Assembly (NCBI RefSeq): GCF_000987835.1
Contig: NZ_CP011308.1
Coordinates: 496,001-560,000, forward strand
Source: Sulfurovum lithotrophicum
GTDB taxonomy: Bacteria > Campylobacterota > Campylobacteria > Campylobacterales > Sulfurovaceae
DNA: 64,000 bases
Direction: 5' to 3'
Below the pieces are notes generated by a model, which ran no database searches, was not told the origin of the DNA, and saw only the letters and a list, made by a program, of their open reading frames with translations. Of this stretch, positions 51,406-60,069 are shown piece after piece; within the stretch, counting starts at the first letter, position 1, and each line of letters opens with the position of its first letter. Position numbers and translations under genes: made by a program.

Positions 51406-52749
51406 ATGACAGAAGCGGCAGCGGCGGCGGGAACAGCAGCACAACATTTGGACCTGACAACAACATGGGTGGGGATACTTTCACTTATTATCTTTGTAGT
51501 GGGATATTATTTCATCGCAGCGGAAGACAAATACCATATTAACAAAGCGAAACCTGCCTTGTTTGCGGGTACCGGTATTTTTATGTTGATCGGTGTCTAT
51601 TTTGCGATGAACGGACTGGATGGGCACCATCTTGAGAAAGAAGTGGAAGCACTGATCTATGAGATTGCAGGTATCTTCTTCTTCCTGATGGTGGCAATGA
51701 CCTATATTGAAGCGATGATCGACCGTGGTGTCTTCTCCGCGCTTCGATACAACCTGGTCTCAAAAGGATACACCTATAAAAGGCTTTTTTGGGTGACCGG
51801 TTTGCTTGCTTTTTTCATTTCCCCTGTGGCGGACAACCTTACGACTGCACTGATCCTATCTACAGTACTGATCACGATCGATAAGGAGAACAGATCTTTC
51901 CTTGTGCCGGGTGCTATTAATATCGTTGTTGCAGCCAATGCCGGAGGAGCCTGGTCGCCGTTTGGAGATATTACGACACTGATGGTATGGGTAGATGGGA
52001 AAGGTGCCTTCTCCGAGTTCCTTTTCCTTTTCCCCGCGTCGATCCTGGGCTGGTATGTGACCGCTTTCCTCCTGAGCCGTTTCGTTCCGGACGGACAGCC
52101 TCCTTTCAATGCGAGTGAAGAAAAAGCTGTCATCCTGGAAGGCGGTAAGCAGATCATCGGACTGTTTGCTCTGACAATCGTTCTTGCAGTGCTCTCTCAT
52201 CAGCTGTTGCATTTGCCTGCGATGTGGGGTATGATGTTTGGTCTTGCTCTTTTAAAGATGTATGTTTACTATATTAACCAGAATGCCGGGCCGACCCAGC
52301 TGAATGCCTTCTCATGGATCGCAAAGATCGAGAATGATACGCTGCTTTTCTTCTTCGGTATCCTTGCCGCGGTTGGCGGACTGCATTTCCTGGGATACCT
52401 TGAGTACTTTACTGCACTTTACGACAAATTCGGTCCGACAGCAGTCAATATAGGTGTCGGTTTCCTCTCCGCCGTTGTCGATAACGTACCGGTCATGTCC
52501 GCAGTACTCAAGTCTGATCCGAATATGGGTAAATTCGTACAGGAACAGTGGATGCTGGTTACGCTGACGGCAGGAGTAGGAGGGTCACTGATTTCCTTCG
52601 GTTCTGCTGCCGGCGTCGGTGTCATGGGAAAACTGCACGGTATCTATACGTTCTCTGCCCATATGAAATATGCCTGGACGGTACTGGTCGGGTATATTGT
52701 TTCCGTAGCCGTATGGTATATGCAGTTCATTGTGCTGCATATCGGATAA
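51406..52749 (+). CDS. nhaD: Na+/H+ antiporter NhaD
   Basis: NhaD exchanges sodium for protons and belongs to the ion-transporter superfamily. About 447 residues with 11-13 membrane helices. Family motifs: FFISPVADNLTTALILS, NAGGAWSPFGDITTLMVW, and the symmetric VDNVPVMSAVL with SFGSAAGVGVMG. I start at ATG 51406, after TAGGAG; a longer open frame overlapping nadB encodes an unlikely basic extension. The N-terminal AAAAGTAAQH stretch precedes helix 1. In chemolithotrophs of this type it would support a sodium gradient. Confidence 0.93.
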   Translation: MTEAAAAAGTAAQHLDLTTTWVGILSLIIFVVGYYFIAAEDKYHINKAKPALFAGTGIFMLIGVYFAMNGLDGHHLEKEVEALIYEIAGIFFFLMVAMTYIEAMIDRGVFSALRYNLVSKGYTYKRLFWVTGLLAFFISPVADNLTTALILSTVLITIDKENRSFLVPGAINIVVAANAGGAWSPFGDITTLMVWVDGKGAFSEFLFLFPASILGWYVTAFLLSRFVPDGQPPFNASEEKAVILEGGKQIIGLFALTIVLAVLSHQLLHLPAMWGMMFGLALLKMYVYYINQNAGPTQLNAFSWIAKIENDTLLFFFGILAAVGGLHFLGYLEYFTALYDKFGPTAVNIGVGFLSAVVDNVPVMSAVLKSDPNMGKFVQEQWMLVTLTAGVGGSLISFGSAAGVGVMGKLHGIYTFSAHMKYAWTVLVGYIVSVAVWYMQFIVLHIG

Positions 52750-52766
52750 ATACAGTAAAAATGGAA

Positions 52767-52814
52767 GTGGAGACTTTAGTCCCACATTCAAAAGGTGAGG
52801 CTAAAGCCTTCACC
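52767..52814. repeat. Paired palindrome between nhaD and guaA
   Basis: Two adjacent hairpins, GTGGAGACTTTAGTCCCAC and GGTGAGGCTAAAGCCTTCACC shortened to its arms GGTGAGGCT/AGCCTTCACC, separated by 8 bp. The cores GACTTTAGTC and GGCTAAAGCC are near reverse complements, so this is another inverted REP pair but without GTAG ends. Confidence 0.6.
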
Positions 52815-52883
52815 TCCGAACACTTTTTCTATGAATAAGTTTTTAACAGAAGATTTATTCATATAAATAGAAGGATATTATTT

Positions 52884-54425
52884 ATGAAGCAAGTACCTAT
52901 CTTAGTTTTGGATTTCGGTTCCCAGTATACACAGCTCATTGCCAGAAAACTCAGGGAATCGGGTGTCTACACGGAAGTGGTGCCGTATCGTGAAAGCATT
53001 GAGGATATCAAAGCAAGAAAGCCGCAGGGAATCATCCTCTCGGGAGGGCCGGCTTCGGTCTATGCGGAAGATGCTTACAAACCAGATGAGGGCATCTGGG
53101 ATCTTGGCTTACCTATTCTAGGTATCTGCTACGGTATGCAGTTAATCACTCAGCACTTCGGCGGTTCGGTAATCGCTGCGGATCATCATGAATACGGCAA
53201 AGCAAAACTACATATCGAGAATGAGAATTCCCCCATCTTTAAAGATGTGGCACAGGATTCTATCGTATGGATGAGTCATGGCGACAGGGCAGAGAGACTG
53301 CCTGAAGGTTTTGAAGTTGTGGGTACGAGTGAGAACTCTCCCTATGCAGCTATTGCCAATGAATCAAAACATATCTATGCCTTCCAGTTCCACCCTGAGG
53401 TACACCACTCTGTAGAGGGTACACATATGTTGAAGAACTTTGCCAAATATATTTGCGGATGCGAAAGCACCTGGAACATGGGCTCTTTTGCCAAAGAAAA
53501 GATCGCACAGATCAGAGCACAGGTCGGTGAGAAGAAAGTACTCTGTGGCGTTTCCGGCGGTGTAGATTCATCCGTAGTGGCTGCCATGCTGCATGAGGCA
53601 CTGCCCAAAGAACAGCTGATCTGCGTATTTGTCGACCAGGGGCTGTTGCGTAAAGATGAAGCAGAACAGGTTCAGGATATGTTCAAGCTTCTTGACATCC
53701 CCCTTATTACCATCGATGCAAAAAAAGAGTTCATGGAAGCACTTGCCGGTGTAACCGACCCGGAACAGAAACGTAAAGCGATCGGCGAGAAGTTCATTGA
53801 AGTCTTTGACAAGGAAGCGGGTAAACATACCGATGTCTCCTTCCTTGCACAAGGTACGCTTTACACGGATGTAATTGAATCGGTCTCCGTCAAAGGGCCT
53901 TCCAAAACAATCAAGTCCCACCACAACGTAGGAGGATTACCTGACTGGATGACCTTTGAACTGGTCGAACCGCTTCGTGAGATATTTAAGGATGAAGTAC
54001 GTAAGCTTGGGCTTGAACTCGGTCTCCCCAAACATATGATCGGCCGTCACCCTTTCCCCGGACCCGGACTGGCAATACGCGTCATGGGAGAGGTGAATGA
54101 AGAGGCGCTCAGACTACTGCGTGAATCAGATGCCATTATGCAGGAAGAACTCAGATCGACCGGTTATTACGATAAGGTCTGGCAGGCGTTCACCGTACTG
54201 CTTAATGTACAGTCTGTCGGTGTCATGGGAGACAATAGAACCTACGACAATACTGTCTGTGTACGTATGGTAGAATCGGTGGATGGTATGACCGCGACCT
54301 TTGCGCATATCCCTCATGATGTGCTTGAAGGGATCAGCAGACGGATCATCAATGAGATCGACGGGATCAACAGGGTGGTGTATGATATATCTTCCAAGCC
54401 CCCAGCCACAATAGAATGGGAATAA
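52884..54425 (+). CDS. guaA: GMP synthase (glutamine-hydrolysing)
   Basis: GuaA aminates XMP to GMP. The N-terminal glutamine amidotransferase (residues 1-195) begins [19 protein letters not shown] and has the nucleophile Cys in GICYGMQL and the catalytic His-Glu in [10 protein letters not shown]. The ATP-pyrophosphatase domain has the P-loop [12 protein letters not shown]. The C-terminal dimerisation domain has [13 protein letters not shown] and ends KPPATIEWE. Length 513 residues, normal. An AGGAT ribosome site precedes the ATG. It is the last conventional gene before the AT-rich operon, which converges on it. Confidence 0.97.
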
Positions 54426-54476
54426 CTTGCTCCTTATTTTGCATCATCTTTGGATGATGTGGCTCAGTCACTTACT
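54426..54476. terminator. Hairpins at the convergence of guaA and the AT-rich operon
   Basis: CATCATC-TTTG-GATGATG (about 54443-54460) is a perfect 7-bp stem after guaA. A second small stem CTTACT-TTAT-AGTAAG overlaps the end of the operon-side reading frame. Neither has a long T-run; they are candidate terminators only. Confidence 0.4.
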
Positions 54477-54587
54477 TTATAGTAAGCTCTTTCGCATAAA
54501 CTTCCAAACCTGATACAAACTAAGGGCAAACAAGCACAGAACCAAACCTATCAAAGTAATAATGAAAAACAGGCTAAAGTTGTTATC
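54477..54587 (-). other. In-frame membrane-helix segment just after the regulator stop codon
   Basis: Directly after the TAA of the regulator gene the same frame stays open for 36 codons and ends in another TAA. It encodes DNNFSLFFIITLIGL-VLCLFALSLYQVWKFMRKSLL, a single hydrophobic helix with a basic end, typical of a real small membrane protein. There is no ATG, GTG or strong ribosome site (TTG only within the helix). It could be a remnant of a gene cut by the operon's arrival, a read-through extension, or a small protein with an unusual start. Confidence 0.35.
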
Positions 54588-55199
54588 TTAAGTTAATATA
54601 TATGAAAAACTTGCTCTTTCATACTTAATATTAAAACCTATTTTATTGAGTTTAGATATATAAACACGCAGTGTACCATCACTGGAACTTTCCAGGTAAT
54701 CTAAAATATCTTCTTTTAATAAAGGAGTGCCTATTTGAGATAGAAAATACCCTATAAGCTTTGCTTCGTTTGGAGAGAGTTTTATTTTTGTATTTTTTTT
54801 ATATAACTGTTTAGACTCTAAATGAAAGTATAAATCTTTGTAAACCACAACCTTTTTTTTGCTATTGTAAAGTTTTTTAAATTGGTACTCTATCCGTATT
54901 TTTAATTCTTGAAAATTTATTGGTTTAATGATGTAGTCATCTGCAATTTCAAATGCATTTTTAAGATGATGAATATCATAATATTCATCTATAAAAAGTG
55001 TAGGTGTTGTATCTCCTGTCTTTTTCAGTTCCTTGCAAATATCGTAATAGTAATAGTTCAGTACATAAATGTTATATTTGTTTTTGTAAGTTGCATTGTA
55101 AAAGTCTTCTATATCATAGGCAATATCAACTTGATAGGAAATAAGTTCGTTACTGATGAGTGGAGTCAAATCTAAGTCAGCAAGTAAGATTCTATACAT
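54588..55199 (-). CDS. OmpR-type regulator with degenerate receiver
   Basis: A 203-residue two-domain regulator. Residues 1-115 follow a receiver fold (ILLADLDLTPLISNELI, YIIKPINFQELKIRIEY), keeping acidic residues 8 and 10 and the Lys of IIKP. The phospho-accepting Asp is missing: the equivalent of VLLDxxLP reads VLNYYYYD, with Asn48. Residues 120-203 form a winged helix (KLSPNEAKLIGYFLSQIGTPLLKEDILDYL, then TLRVYISKLNKI with the recognition helix). It is the last gene of the AT-rich operon, 2 nt after the TPR gene, and no kinase is in the operon. It probably controls the operon by a phosphorylation-independent signal, which is inference. Confidence 0.82.
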   Translation of the reverse strand: MYRILLADLDLTPLISNELISYQVDIAYDIEDFYNATYKNKYNIYVLNYYYYDICKELKKTGDTTPTLFIDEYYDIHHLKNAFEIADDYIIKPINFQELKIRIEYQFKKLYNSKKKVVVYKDLYFHLESKQLYKKNTKIKLSPNEAKLIGYFLSQIGTPLLKEDILDYLESSSDGTLRVYISKLNKIGFNIKYERASFSYILT

Positions 55200-55201
55200 A
55201 G

Positions 55202-55798
55202 TTACTTGGTGCTTCTAGCAATAATATTGTTAGGATCTAGAAGGAGAATATTTTGATATACTTTTTTATAATCTTTATTGTGTGCAGCTTTATAGCTTAT
55301 TAACAGTTGTTCTAAAAAGAGTATATCTGTAGGATAGAGTTGTAACATTTTTTTACTTACTTCACTCGCGATTGTGTACTTTTGTTGTGCATTTAATGCT
55401 TTTGCCATATAGAGATTTGCATAGTAGTTATAATAATCTTTTTTTAAAAGTTCTGTGGCAACATTTTGTGCATCTTCAAAAGAGTATGTTGCCAAATAGA
55501 TACGAATTAATCCAAGTTTTGGTTCAAGTGCCTGTGTATTTAAAAGTGCTGCTTTTTTATAATATTTAGTAGCGTTCTCATACTTTTTTTGTAAGTAGAA
55601 TAACCACCCTAAACGTAAATTCAGTAAGTAGTTATTAGGATACTTTTTAGATAAAGGGGCCAAAGTTTTTACAGCCTCTTTATATTTAGCTATCTGCTCA
55701 TAACTATAAGATTTAAAATAAGCATTTTTGATCTTTTCAAATGTCCCACTTGAAAATAATAATGAGCTTGTTAATAAAAGTAGAAGCACCTTTTCCAT
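55202..55798 (-). CDS. Exported TPR-repeat protein
   Basis: A 198-residue protein with a short signal peptide (MEKVLLLLLTSSLLFSSG) and about four tetratricopeptide repeats (for example NYLLNLRLGWLFYLQKKYENATKYYKKA and YANLYMAKALNAQQKYTIASEVSKKML, quoted in part: LGWLFYLQKKYENATKYYK). Such proteins act as periplasmic scaffolds. It starts 2 nt after the beta-barrel gene and ends 2 nt before the regulator, so it belongs to the same unit and may connect the barrel with the peptidase-like domain of the channel protein. Confidence 0.8.
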   Translation of the reverse strand: MEKVLLLLLTSSLLFSSGTFEKIKNAYFKSYSYEQIAKYKEAVKTLAPLSKKYPNNYLLNLRLGWLFYLQKKYENATKYYKKAALLNTQALEPKLGLIRIYLATYSFEDAQNVATELLKKDYYNYYANLYMAKALNAQQKYTIASEVSKKMLQLYPTDILFLEQLLISYKAAHNKDYKKVYQNILLLDPNNIIARSTK

Positions 55799-55800
55799 TA

Positions 55801-56697
55801 TTAGAAACTATAACTCATGGAGATAAGAGCAATAGTATTACTTCCTTCAGGCAGTAATGCTAAATTTGCTGCATCATACTCTTCATAGTCATTTTTGATA
55901 TAACTAACGTTTACCTCCAATTTTGGTGTAAAGTAGTACCCCAGTTTCACAGAGTAGGCGTTTTTGAGTAAGTCCTTTGTATTATATACGGTAAAACCGG
56001 CATCTTTTACACCACTTCTCATTTTACCAGCATTGAATTTTAAAGTTGCATAAAATTTTTTATATCCTAAAGTATCGGAGATTTCATAGGACCAATAGCT
56101 TGAATCTTGATAATCATAGGCATGAATAAAGTTTGCAATGAGCGTGACTGTATTTCTTGTATTGAGGTTTATTGCTTTTGAATAGGTGAGTTTGGGACTT
56201 AGCTGCAATAGGCTAACATTTGTTGTCTTGATTAATGAAGTATCGGTATATGCATCGGTATAGTATGAGTAATATGCATCTATACCATAAGTGAGTTTGT
56301 TATAATCTAGCCATTTGTATCCTTCCACACCGATAATTGCTATATATCCATCACCTAAGTCTTTAATAGCTCCTTGTTCGTTGTTGTTCACATAATGCAA
56401 CCCTGCATGCCATGCAAAATTTTTATAATATTTGCCATATTTGAGTGTAATATCGTGCTGTTTTAAGTTTGGTACAGTGGTGTTTTTGTACGTAATATCA
56501 GTATAACCATAAGCAAACTCAAAAAGATAATTCAAATTACCCACACTTGTATAGAAACCTGCAAATTTGGCATTATCTTTAAGTGATTTTGCGTTATTTG
56601 AATCATAATTGACTGTACCTACATAAGGTATTACTGTTTTTACATCTGCCATAACTGCGCTTATACCAAGCAAACCTGTTAAAATTATTTTTTTCAT
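55801..56697 (-). CDS. Outer-membrane beta-barrel protein of the AT-rich operon
   Basis: The 298-residue protein has a signal peptide (MKKIILTGLLGISAVMA) and about twelve amphipathic beta strands with many Tyr/Asn pairs, ending in Phe (ALISMSYSF), the usual signal for outer-membrane assembly. No named family is recognised. Its ATG directly follows the TGA of the channel/peptidase gene (TGAATG), implying coupled translation. In the operon it would provide an outer-membrane route or receptor for whatever the enzymes make or use. Confidence 0.8.
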   Translation of the reverse strand: MKKIILTGLLGISAVMADVKTVIPYVGTVNYDSNNAKSLKDNAKFAGFYTSVGNLNYLFEFAYGYTDITYKNTTVPNLKQHDITLKYGKYYKNFAWHAGLHYVNNNEQGAIKDLGDGYIAIIGVEGYKWLDYNKLTYGIDAYYSYYTDAYTDTSLIKTTNVSLLQLSPKLTYSKAINLNTRNTVTLIANFIHAYDYQDSSYWSYEISDTLGYKKFYATLKFNAGKMRSGVKDAGFTVYNTKDLLKNAYSVKLGYYFTPKLEVNVSYIKNDYEEYDAANLALLPEGSNTIALISMSYSF

Positions 56698-58731
56698 TCA
56701 TTGTCCTTTAACTAATTTTAATTCAACATCATTGTATTTGATGTTTGTGTGACCTTTATGGGTAATATCTAAATGTATCTTTCCATAAGTTGAAACAATT
56801 GTTTTTGAGTTAAAAAAGTACTCACATTCTAGCTTATAAACATCTTTTTTAATGGTTGCAGTCAATTCTATCAAGATTTGACTGAATTTACTTTTGATCA
56901 AGTAAACCGGAAGATAGTCAATATATTTGATACCGTGTGTTTGTATAAAAGGTGTACGCGGTGCCAAGATAAACAGCCATTTTAAGTGTGATTCACCTCC
57001 TTCATATTTATAAAAATAAAATGCATTGGAATCATTATAAAAATAGAGTTTGTTGTGAGTGTCATCTTGTAAATAAAATGAACCATATTCATCCATTTTA
57101 ACAATAAAACTTACTGTTCCTGTTTTATCCCCCTTATAGAAAACATCATATGTAAAGGTATCATCCAAAATGTACAAAAAACGGGAGCTTATACTTTTGT
57201 CTATCAGGACAGAATGAATGCATTCCTCGGGTTGGGGCAGGGTATTGAAGAGCAATCTATCGTCTTTTAAAAATTCATTGAAGGTAAATCTTTGCGTAAA
57301 TCCTCCAATAATTCCCACAGATTGTACTTGAATATGTATATGAGGCTCTGGGGAATAACCACTGTTGCCACACTTGGCAATGATAGTATTTACCTGGACA
57401 TAGCTACCTACTTCCACTGAAACGGAATACTGCATTAAGTGGCTAATTTCAACATAAAAACCCAAATCGCTTTTTATAATAATATAATTACCCCAATTGT
57501 TTATTCTGTCTACTGCGCCTATCGTGTTATCAGGCAAGTCCTGTTTGATATCGACAACATAGCCATTCACCGGTGACAAAATTGATTCTCCGAATGCATA
57601 GTAATCATGGATATTTAGACCTTCGTTTTTATAACTCTTCCCCTCTTTTGTTTTGACAAAATCGTAAGCATATTTGTACTTTCCTTTATGTGTCCAGTTA
57701 CCGTCAAAAGCTTGATAGACCTTCCATTCTCCAGAAAATGGCAGAGATATTTTGGGCTCAAGTTCTCCAAAACGAAAAATTTTACTCAGATAATTGGAAA
57801 GAGATTCTTCCGGTGTTGCTTTTATCTCTGTATTAAACTCTTTATAGTAGATCAAAGAGAGCATAAAAATAAAAACAATAACAGTAATGTTAAAAGGGAG
57901 GGTAAAGACAGGAATAGCATAGTAATTAAACAATATACCAATAGCATCGGTTAAAACAACACTCATTGCAACACCAATCAAAGCCAAAATGAAATTCTTG
58001 AGTGTCGGCAAAAGAAATACCCCGCATAAAGCAATACCTACTAAAATATAGTTAAATGCATAGCCATCATATAATGCCTGTGTAAAAGAGCCAAGTAGAA
58101 AACTATGAATCCCCACTCCTGCATAAAAACCAACTAAAGCCATAATCGCAGTAATACGAGAAAAGTATAACACGAGTGCAAACATCGCTATGCCTGCTAT
58201 GTTTGAGGGTAAGAAAAAAATGGTGCCAAAAGATTTAAAAAAGGCACTTATAGCAAGAGGAAAGTTTAGGTCAAATCTAGCACTATTGTTGACAAGTGTT
58301 GAGAGAAGCCCAGAGTATTTGAGTGATGCAAGATAAACAAACATTGTCACAATAGAAAAAGGCAGAGAGAGTATAGGGATTTTATAGAGACTAAAAAGGC
58401 GATTAAGCATAAAGGAAAGCATAAAAGTAAAAGAGGAGACAATCGCAATGAGTGCGATACTCATCAGCGAAGGGGAAAAGATATACCCTATCCCCATCCC
58501 TACCAATAGAGAGTTATAGATATAGAATCCTTGAGCCAAATAGGCCTCTTTAAACTCTAGATACTCAGCAAATGCAATGGCAAAAGCAACGGCAACAAGC
58601 CCACTAATAGCAACAGATGGATTTATAAAAGTAATGACTAAGAGTGCAAGACCTGCATACTTGTTATTTAAAAATAACAGTGCACTGTAGGGTTTAAGCG
58701 CACTATAGAAAAGACTTTTATAATTTTCCAT
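56698..58731 (-). CDS. Urea-transporter-like channel fused to an M23 peptidase-like domain
   Basis: This 677-residue fusion has two parts. Residues 1-300 are a membrane domain with about ten helices and the twofold urea-transporter pattern: YNSLLVGMGIG and SLPFSI in the first half, FNYILVGIAL and TLPFNI in the second. Residues about 320-480 match M23/LytM endopeptidases: QAFDGNWTHKGKYKYAYDF (zinc His and Asp), a lysostaphin-like core GYVVDI, ISHL, and the closing HxH in PEPHIHIQ. The last 190 residues are beta-rich and unassigned. It lies 8 nt after the decarboxylase and abuts the barrel gene. Whether urea is the real substrate is unknown; a related small polar molecule is possible. Confidence 0.85.
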   Translation of the reverse strand: MENYKSLFYSALKPYSALLFLNNKYAGLALLVITFINPSVAISGLVAVAFAIAFAEYLEFKEAYLAQGFYIYNSLLVGMGIGYIFSPSLMSIALIAIVSSFTFMLSFMLNRLFSLYKIPILSLPFSIVTMFVYLASLKYSGLLSTLVNNSARFDLNFPLAISAFFKSFGTIFFLPSNIAGIAMFALVLYFSRITAIMALVGFYAGVGIHSFLLGSFTQALYDGYAFNYILVGIALCGVFLLPTLKNFILALIGVAMSVVLTDAIGILFNYYAIPVFTLPFNITVIVFIFMLSLIYYKEFNTEIKATPEESLSNYLSKIFRFGELEPKISLPFSGEWKVYQAFDGNWTHKGKYKYAYDFVKTKEGKSYKNEGLNIHDYYAFGESILSPVNGYVVDIKQDLPDNTIGAVDRINNWGNYIIIKSDLGFYVEISHLMQYSVSVEVGSYVQVNTIIAKCGNSGYSPEPHIHIQVQSVGIIGGFTQRFTFNEFLKDDRLLFNTLPQPEECIHSVLIDKSISSRFLYILDDTFTYDVFYKGDKTGTVSFIVKMDEYGSFYLQDDTHNKLYFYNDSNAFYFYKYEGGESHLKWLFILAPRTPFIQTHGIKYIDYLPVYLIKSKFSQILIELTATIKKDVYKLECEYFFNSKTIVSTYGKIHLDITHKGHTNIKYNDVELKLVKGQ

Positions 58732-58739
58732 GCTCTTTT

Positions 58740-60068
58740 TTATACCTCTTTATAATTGACTGTTGCCAAATCATCCACTTCTTTAATCAGACGTGCTTTA
58801 CCTTCAGTATCTATCAGTACCACTGCTGGCTTATAGCGAATAAACTGCATTGATTGGGTATAGTTATAAGCACCCACTGGAGAGATAGTAAGCACACTGC
58901 CTCTATCAAGGGCTGGCAACATCAAATGTTCCTCAATCACATCAATATTCATACAAAGAGGACCATTGAGCATAGATGGCTCATTTTCTCCCTCATAATG
59001 TTTATCAAGTTCAATGTTAAAGTTATACCATGTCGAAGTATAAAGTAGGTTGACACCAGCATCTAAGATATACCCTTTTTTGCCATCTGGAAATCTTTTA
59101 TATCCGTGCACAGAAGTGAGTAGATAGCCCGCTTCATCTATCATCGCTCGTCCTGTTTCTAGGTAGAGTTTCGGTAGTTTTTCACTTTTGTTGTTTACAT
59201 AAATCGCATCGGTAATTGCCTGTGCATAATCATCGGCTGTTGGGACAATAACATCTGCTGATTGATAGACGCCTTTGAGGTTAGATTTACTTGCAAATCC
59301 ACCACCAAGGTCAATGTACTCTATCTCAGCATTAAAATCATTTTCCACTTGTGCTTTGAGTTGCATGATTTTTGTTGTTGCCACCTTATAAGCATTGGCA
59401 TCAAGCATAAAAGTTCCGATGTGTGAGTGAATACCATTTAAGTACATTTTCCCACCATCATACATGCGTTTTATCGCCTCATAGGCATCCCCACTCTCGT
59501 AGTTAAATCCAAAACGAGACCATTGTGGATAGGTTCCTGTATCCATATTGATACGGATGGCAACAGGGATTTTCATACCTAACTCATCTGCAATTTTTTC
59601 TAAATCATTAAGTTCAAAAAGGTTGTCCACATGAATTTTTGCACCCTCTTGCACAGCAATTTTCAGATCTTCATAAGGCTTATAGGGGCCATTGAAAATA
59701 ATATCTTTTCCTTCTATTCCTAAAGCTCTTGCTTTTTGGTACTCAAACTCACTTACCACCTCTGCAATAGAGCCAAGATTGTGAAATACTTTACAAATCT
59801 CATTAAGATAGTTTGTTTTATAGCTCCAGCCAAAAGTGACATCAGGGTAACGAGAACTAAAAGCAGAGTAGAGTGTGTTGTACTTCTCTTCTATCTGTCT
59901 TTGTGAAAAAACAAAAATTGGACTTCCATATTTTTCTGTCAATTCATTAACACTCACTCCATCTATCTCTGTACGGATATTTTGTGTTTTTAGAGGACTC
60001 CCATATTTTGAAGCCATTGCAAACTCTATTTTATTAATTGTTGGTTTTTCATACTTTACATCACTCAT
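58740..60068 (-). CDS. PLP-dependent decarboxylase, diaminopimelate-decarboxylase family
   Basis: A 442-residue fold-type III PLP enzyme (LysA/ornithine-decarboxylase clan). The PLP lysine is Lys84 in GWSYKTN, His216 lies in HSHIGT, the glycine loop GGGF starts at 255, and the ETGR phosphate motif (usually EPGR) is at 304-307. Cys372 of the active site is kept, but the following CESGD that recognises substrate in LysA reads CMNID (372-376), so the substrate is probably not diaminopimelate. The first 35 residues are an extra N-terminal piece. It starts one base after the ATP-grasp stop. Together they suggest ligation followed by decarboxylation of an amino-acid-like compound. Confidence 0.88.
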   Translation of the reverse strand: MSDVKYEKPTINKIEFAMASKYGSPLKTQNIRTEIDGVSVNELTEKYGSPIFVFSQRQIEEKYNTLYSAFSSRYPDVTFGWSYKTNYLNEICKVFHNLGSIAEVVSEFEYQKARALGIEGKDIIFNGPYKPYEDLKIAVQEGAKIHVDNLFELNDLEKIADELGMKIPVAIRINMDTGTYPQWSRFGFNYESGDAYEAIKRMYDGGKMYLNGIHSHIGTFMLDANAYKVATTKIMQLKAQVENDFNAEIEYIDLGGGFASKSNLKGVYQSADVIVPTADDYAQAITDAIYVNNKSEKLPKLYLETGRAMIDEAGYLLTSVHGYKRFPDGKKGYILDAGVNLLYTSTWYNFNIELDKHYEGENEPSMLNGPLCMNIDVIEEHLMLPALDRGSVLTISPVGAYNYTQSMQFIRYKPAVVLIDTEGKARLIKEVDDLATVNYKEV

Positions 60069-60069
60069 C

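Noticed and set aside
58740-60068. Diaminopimelate decarboxylase of lysine synthesis (lysA)
   Set aside because: The fold fits, but the substrate motif is CMNID instead of CESGD and the operon is unrelated to lysine synthesis; only the family name is given.
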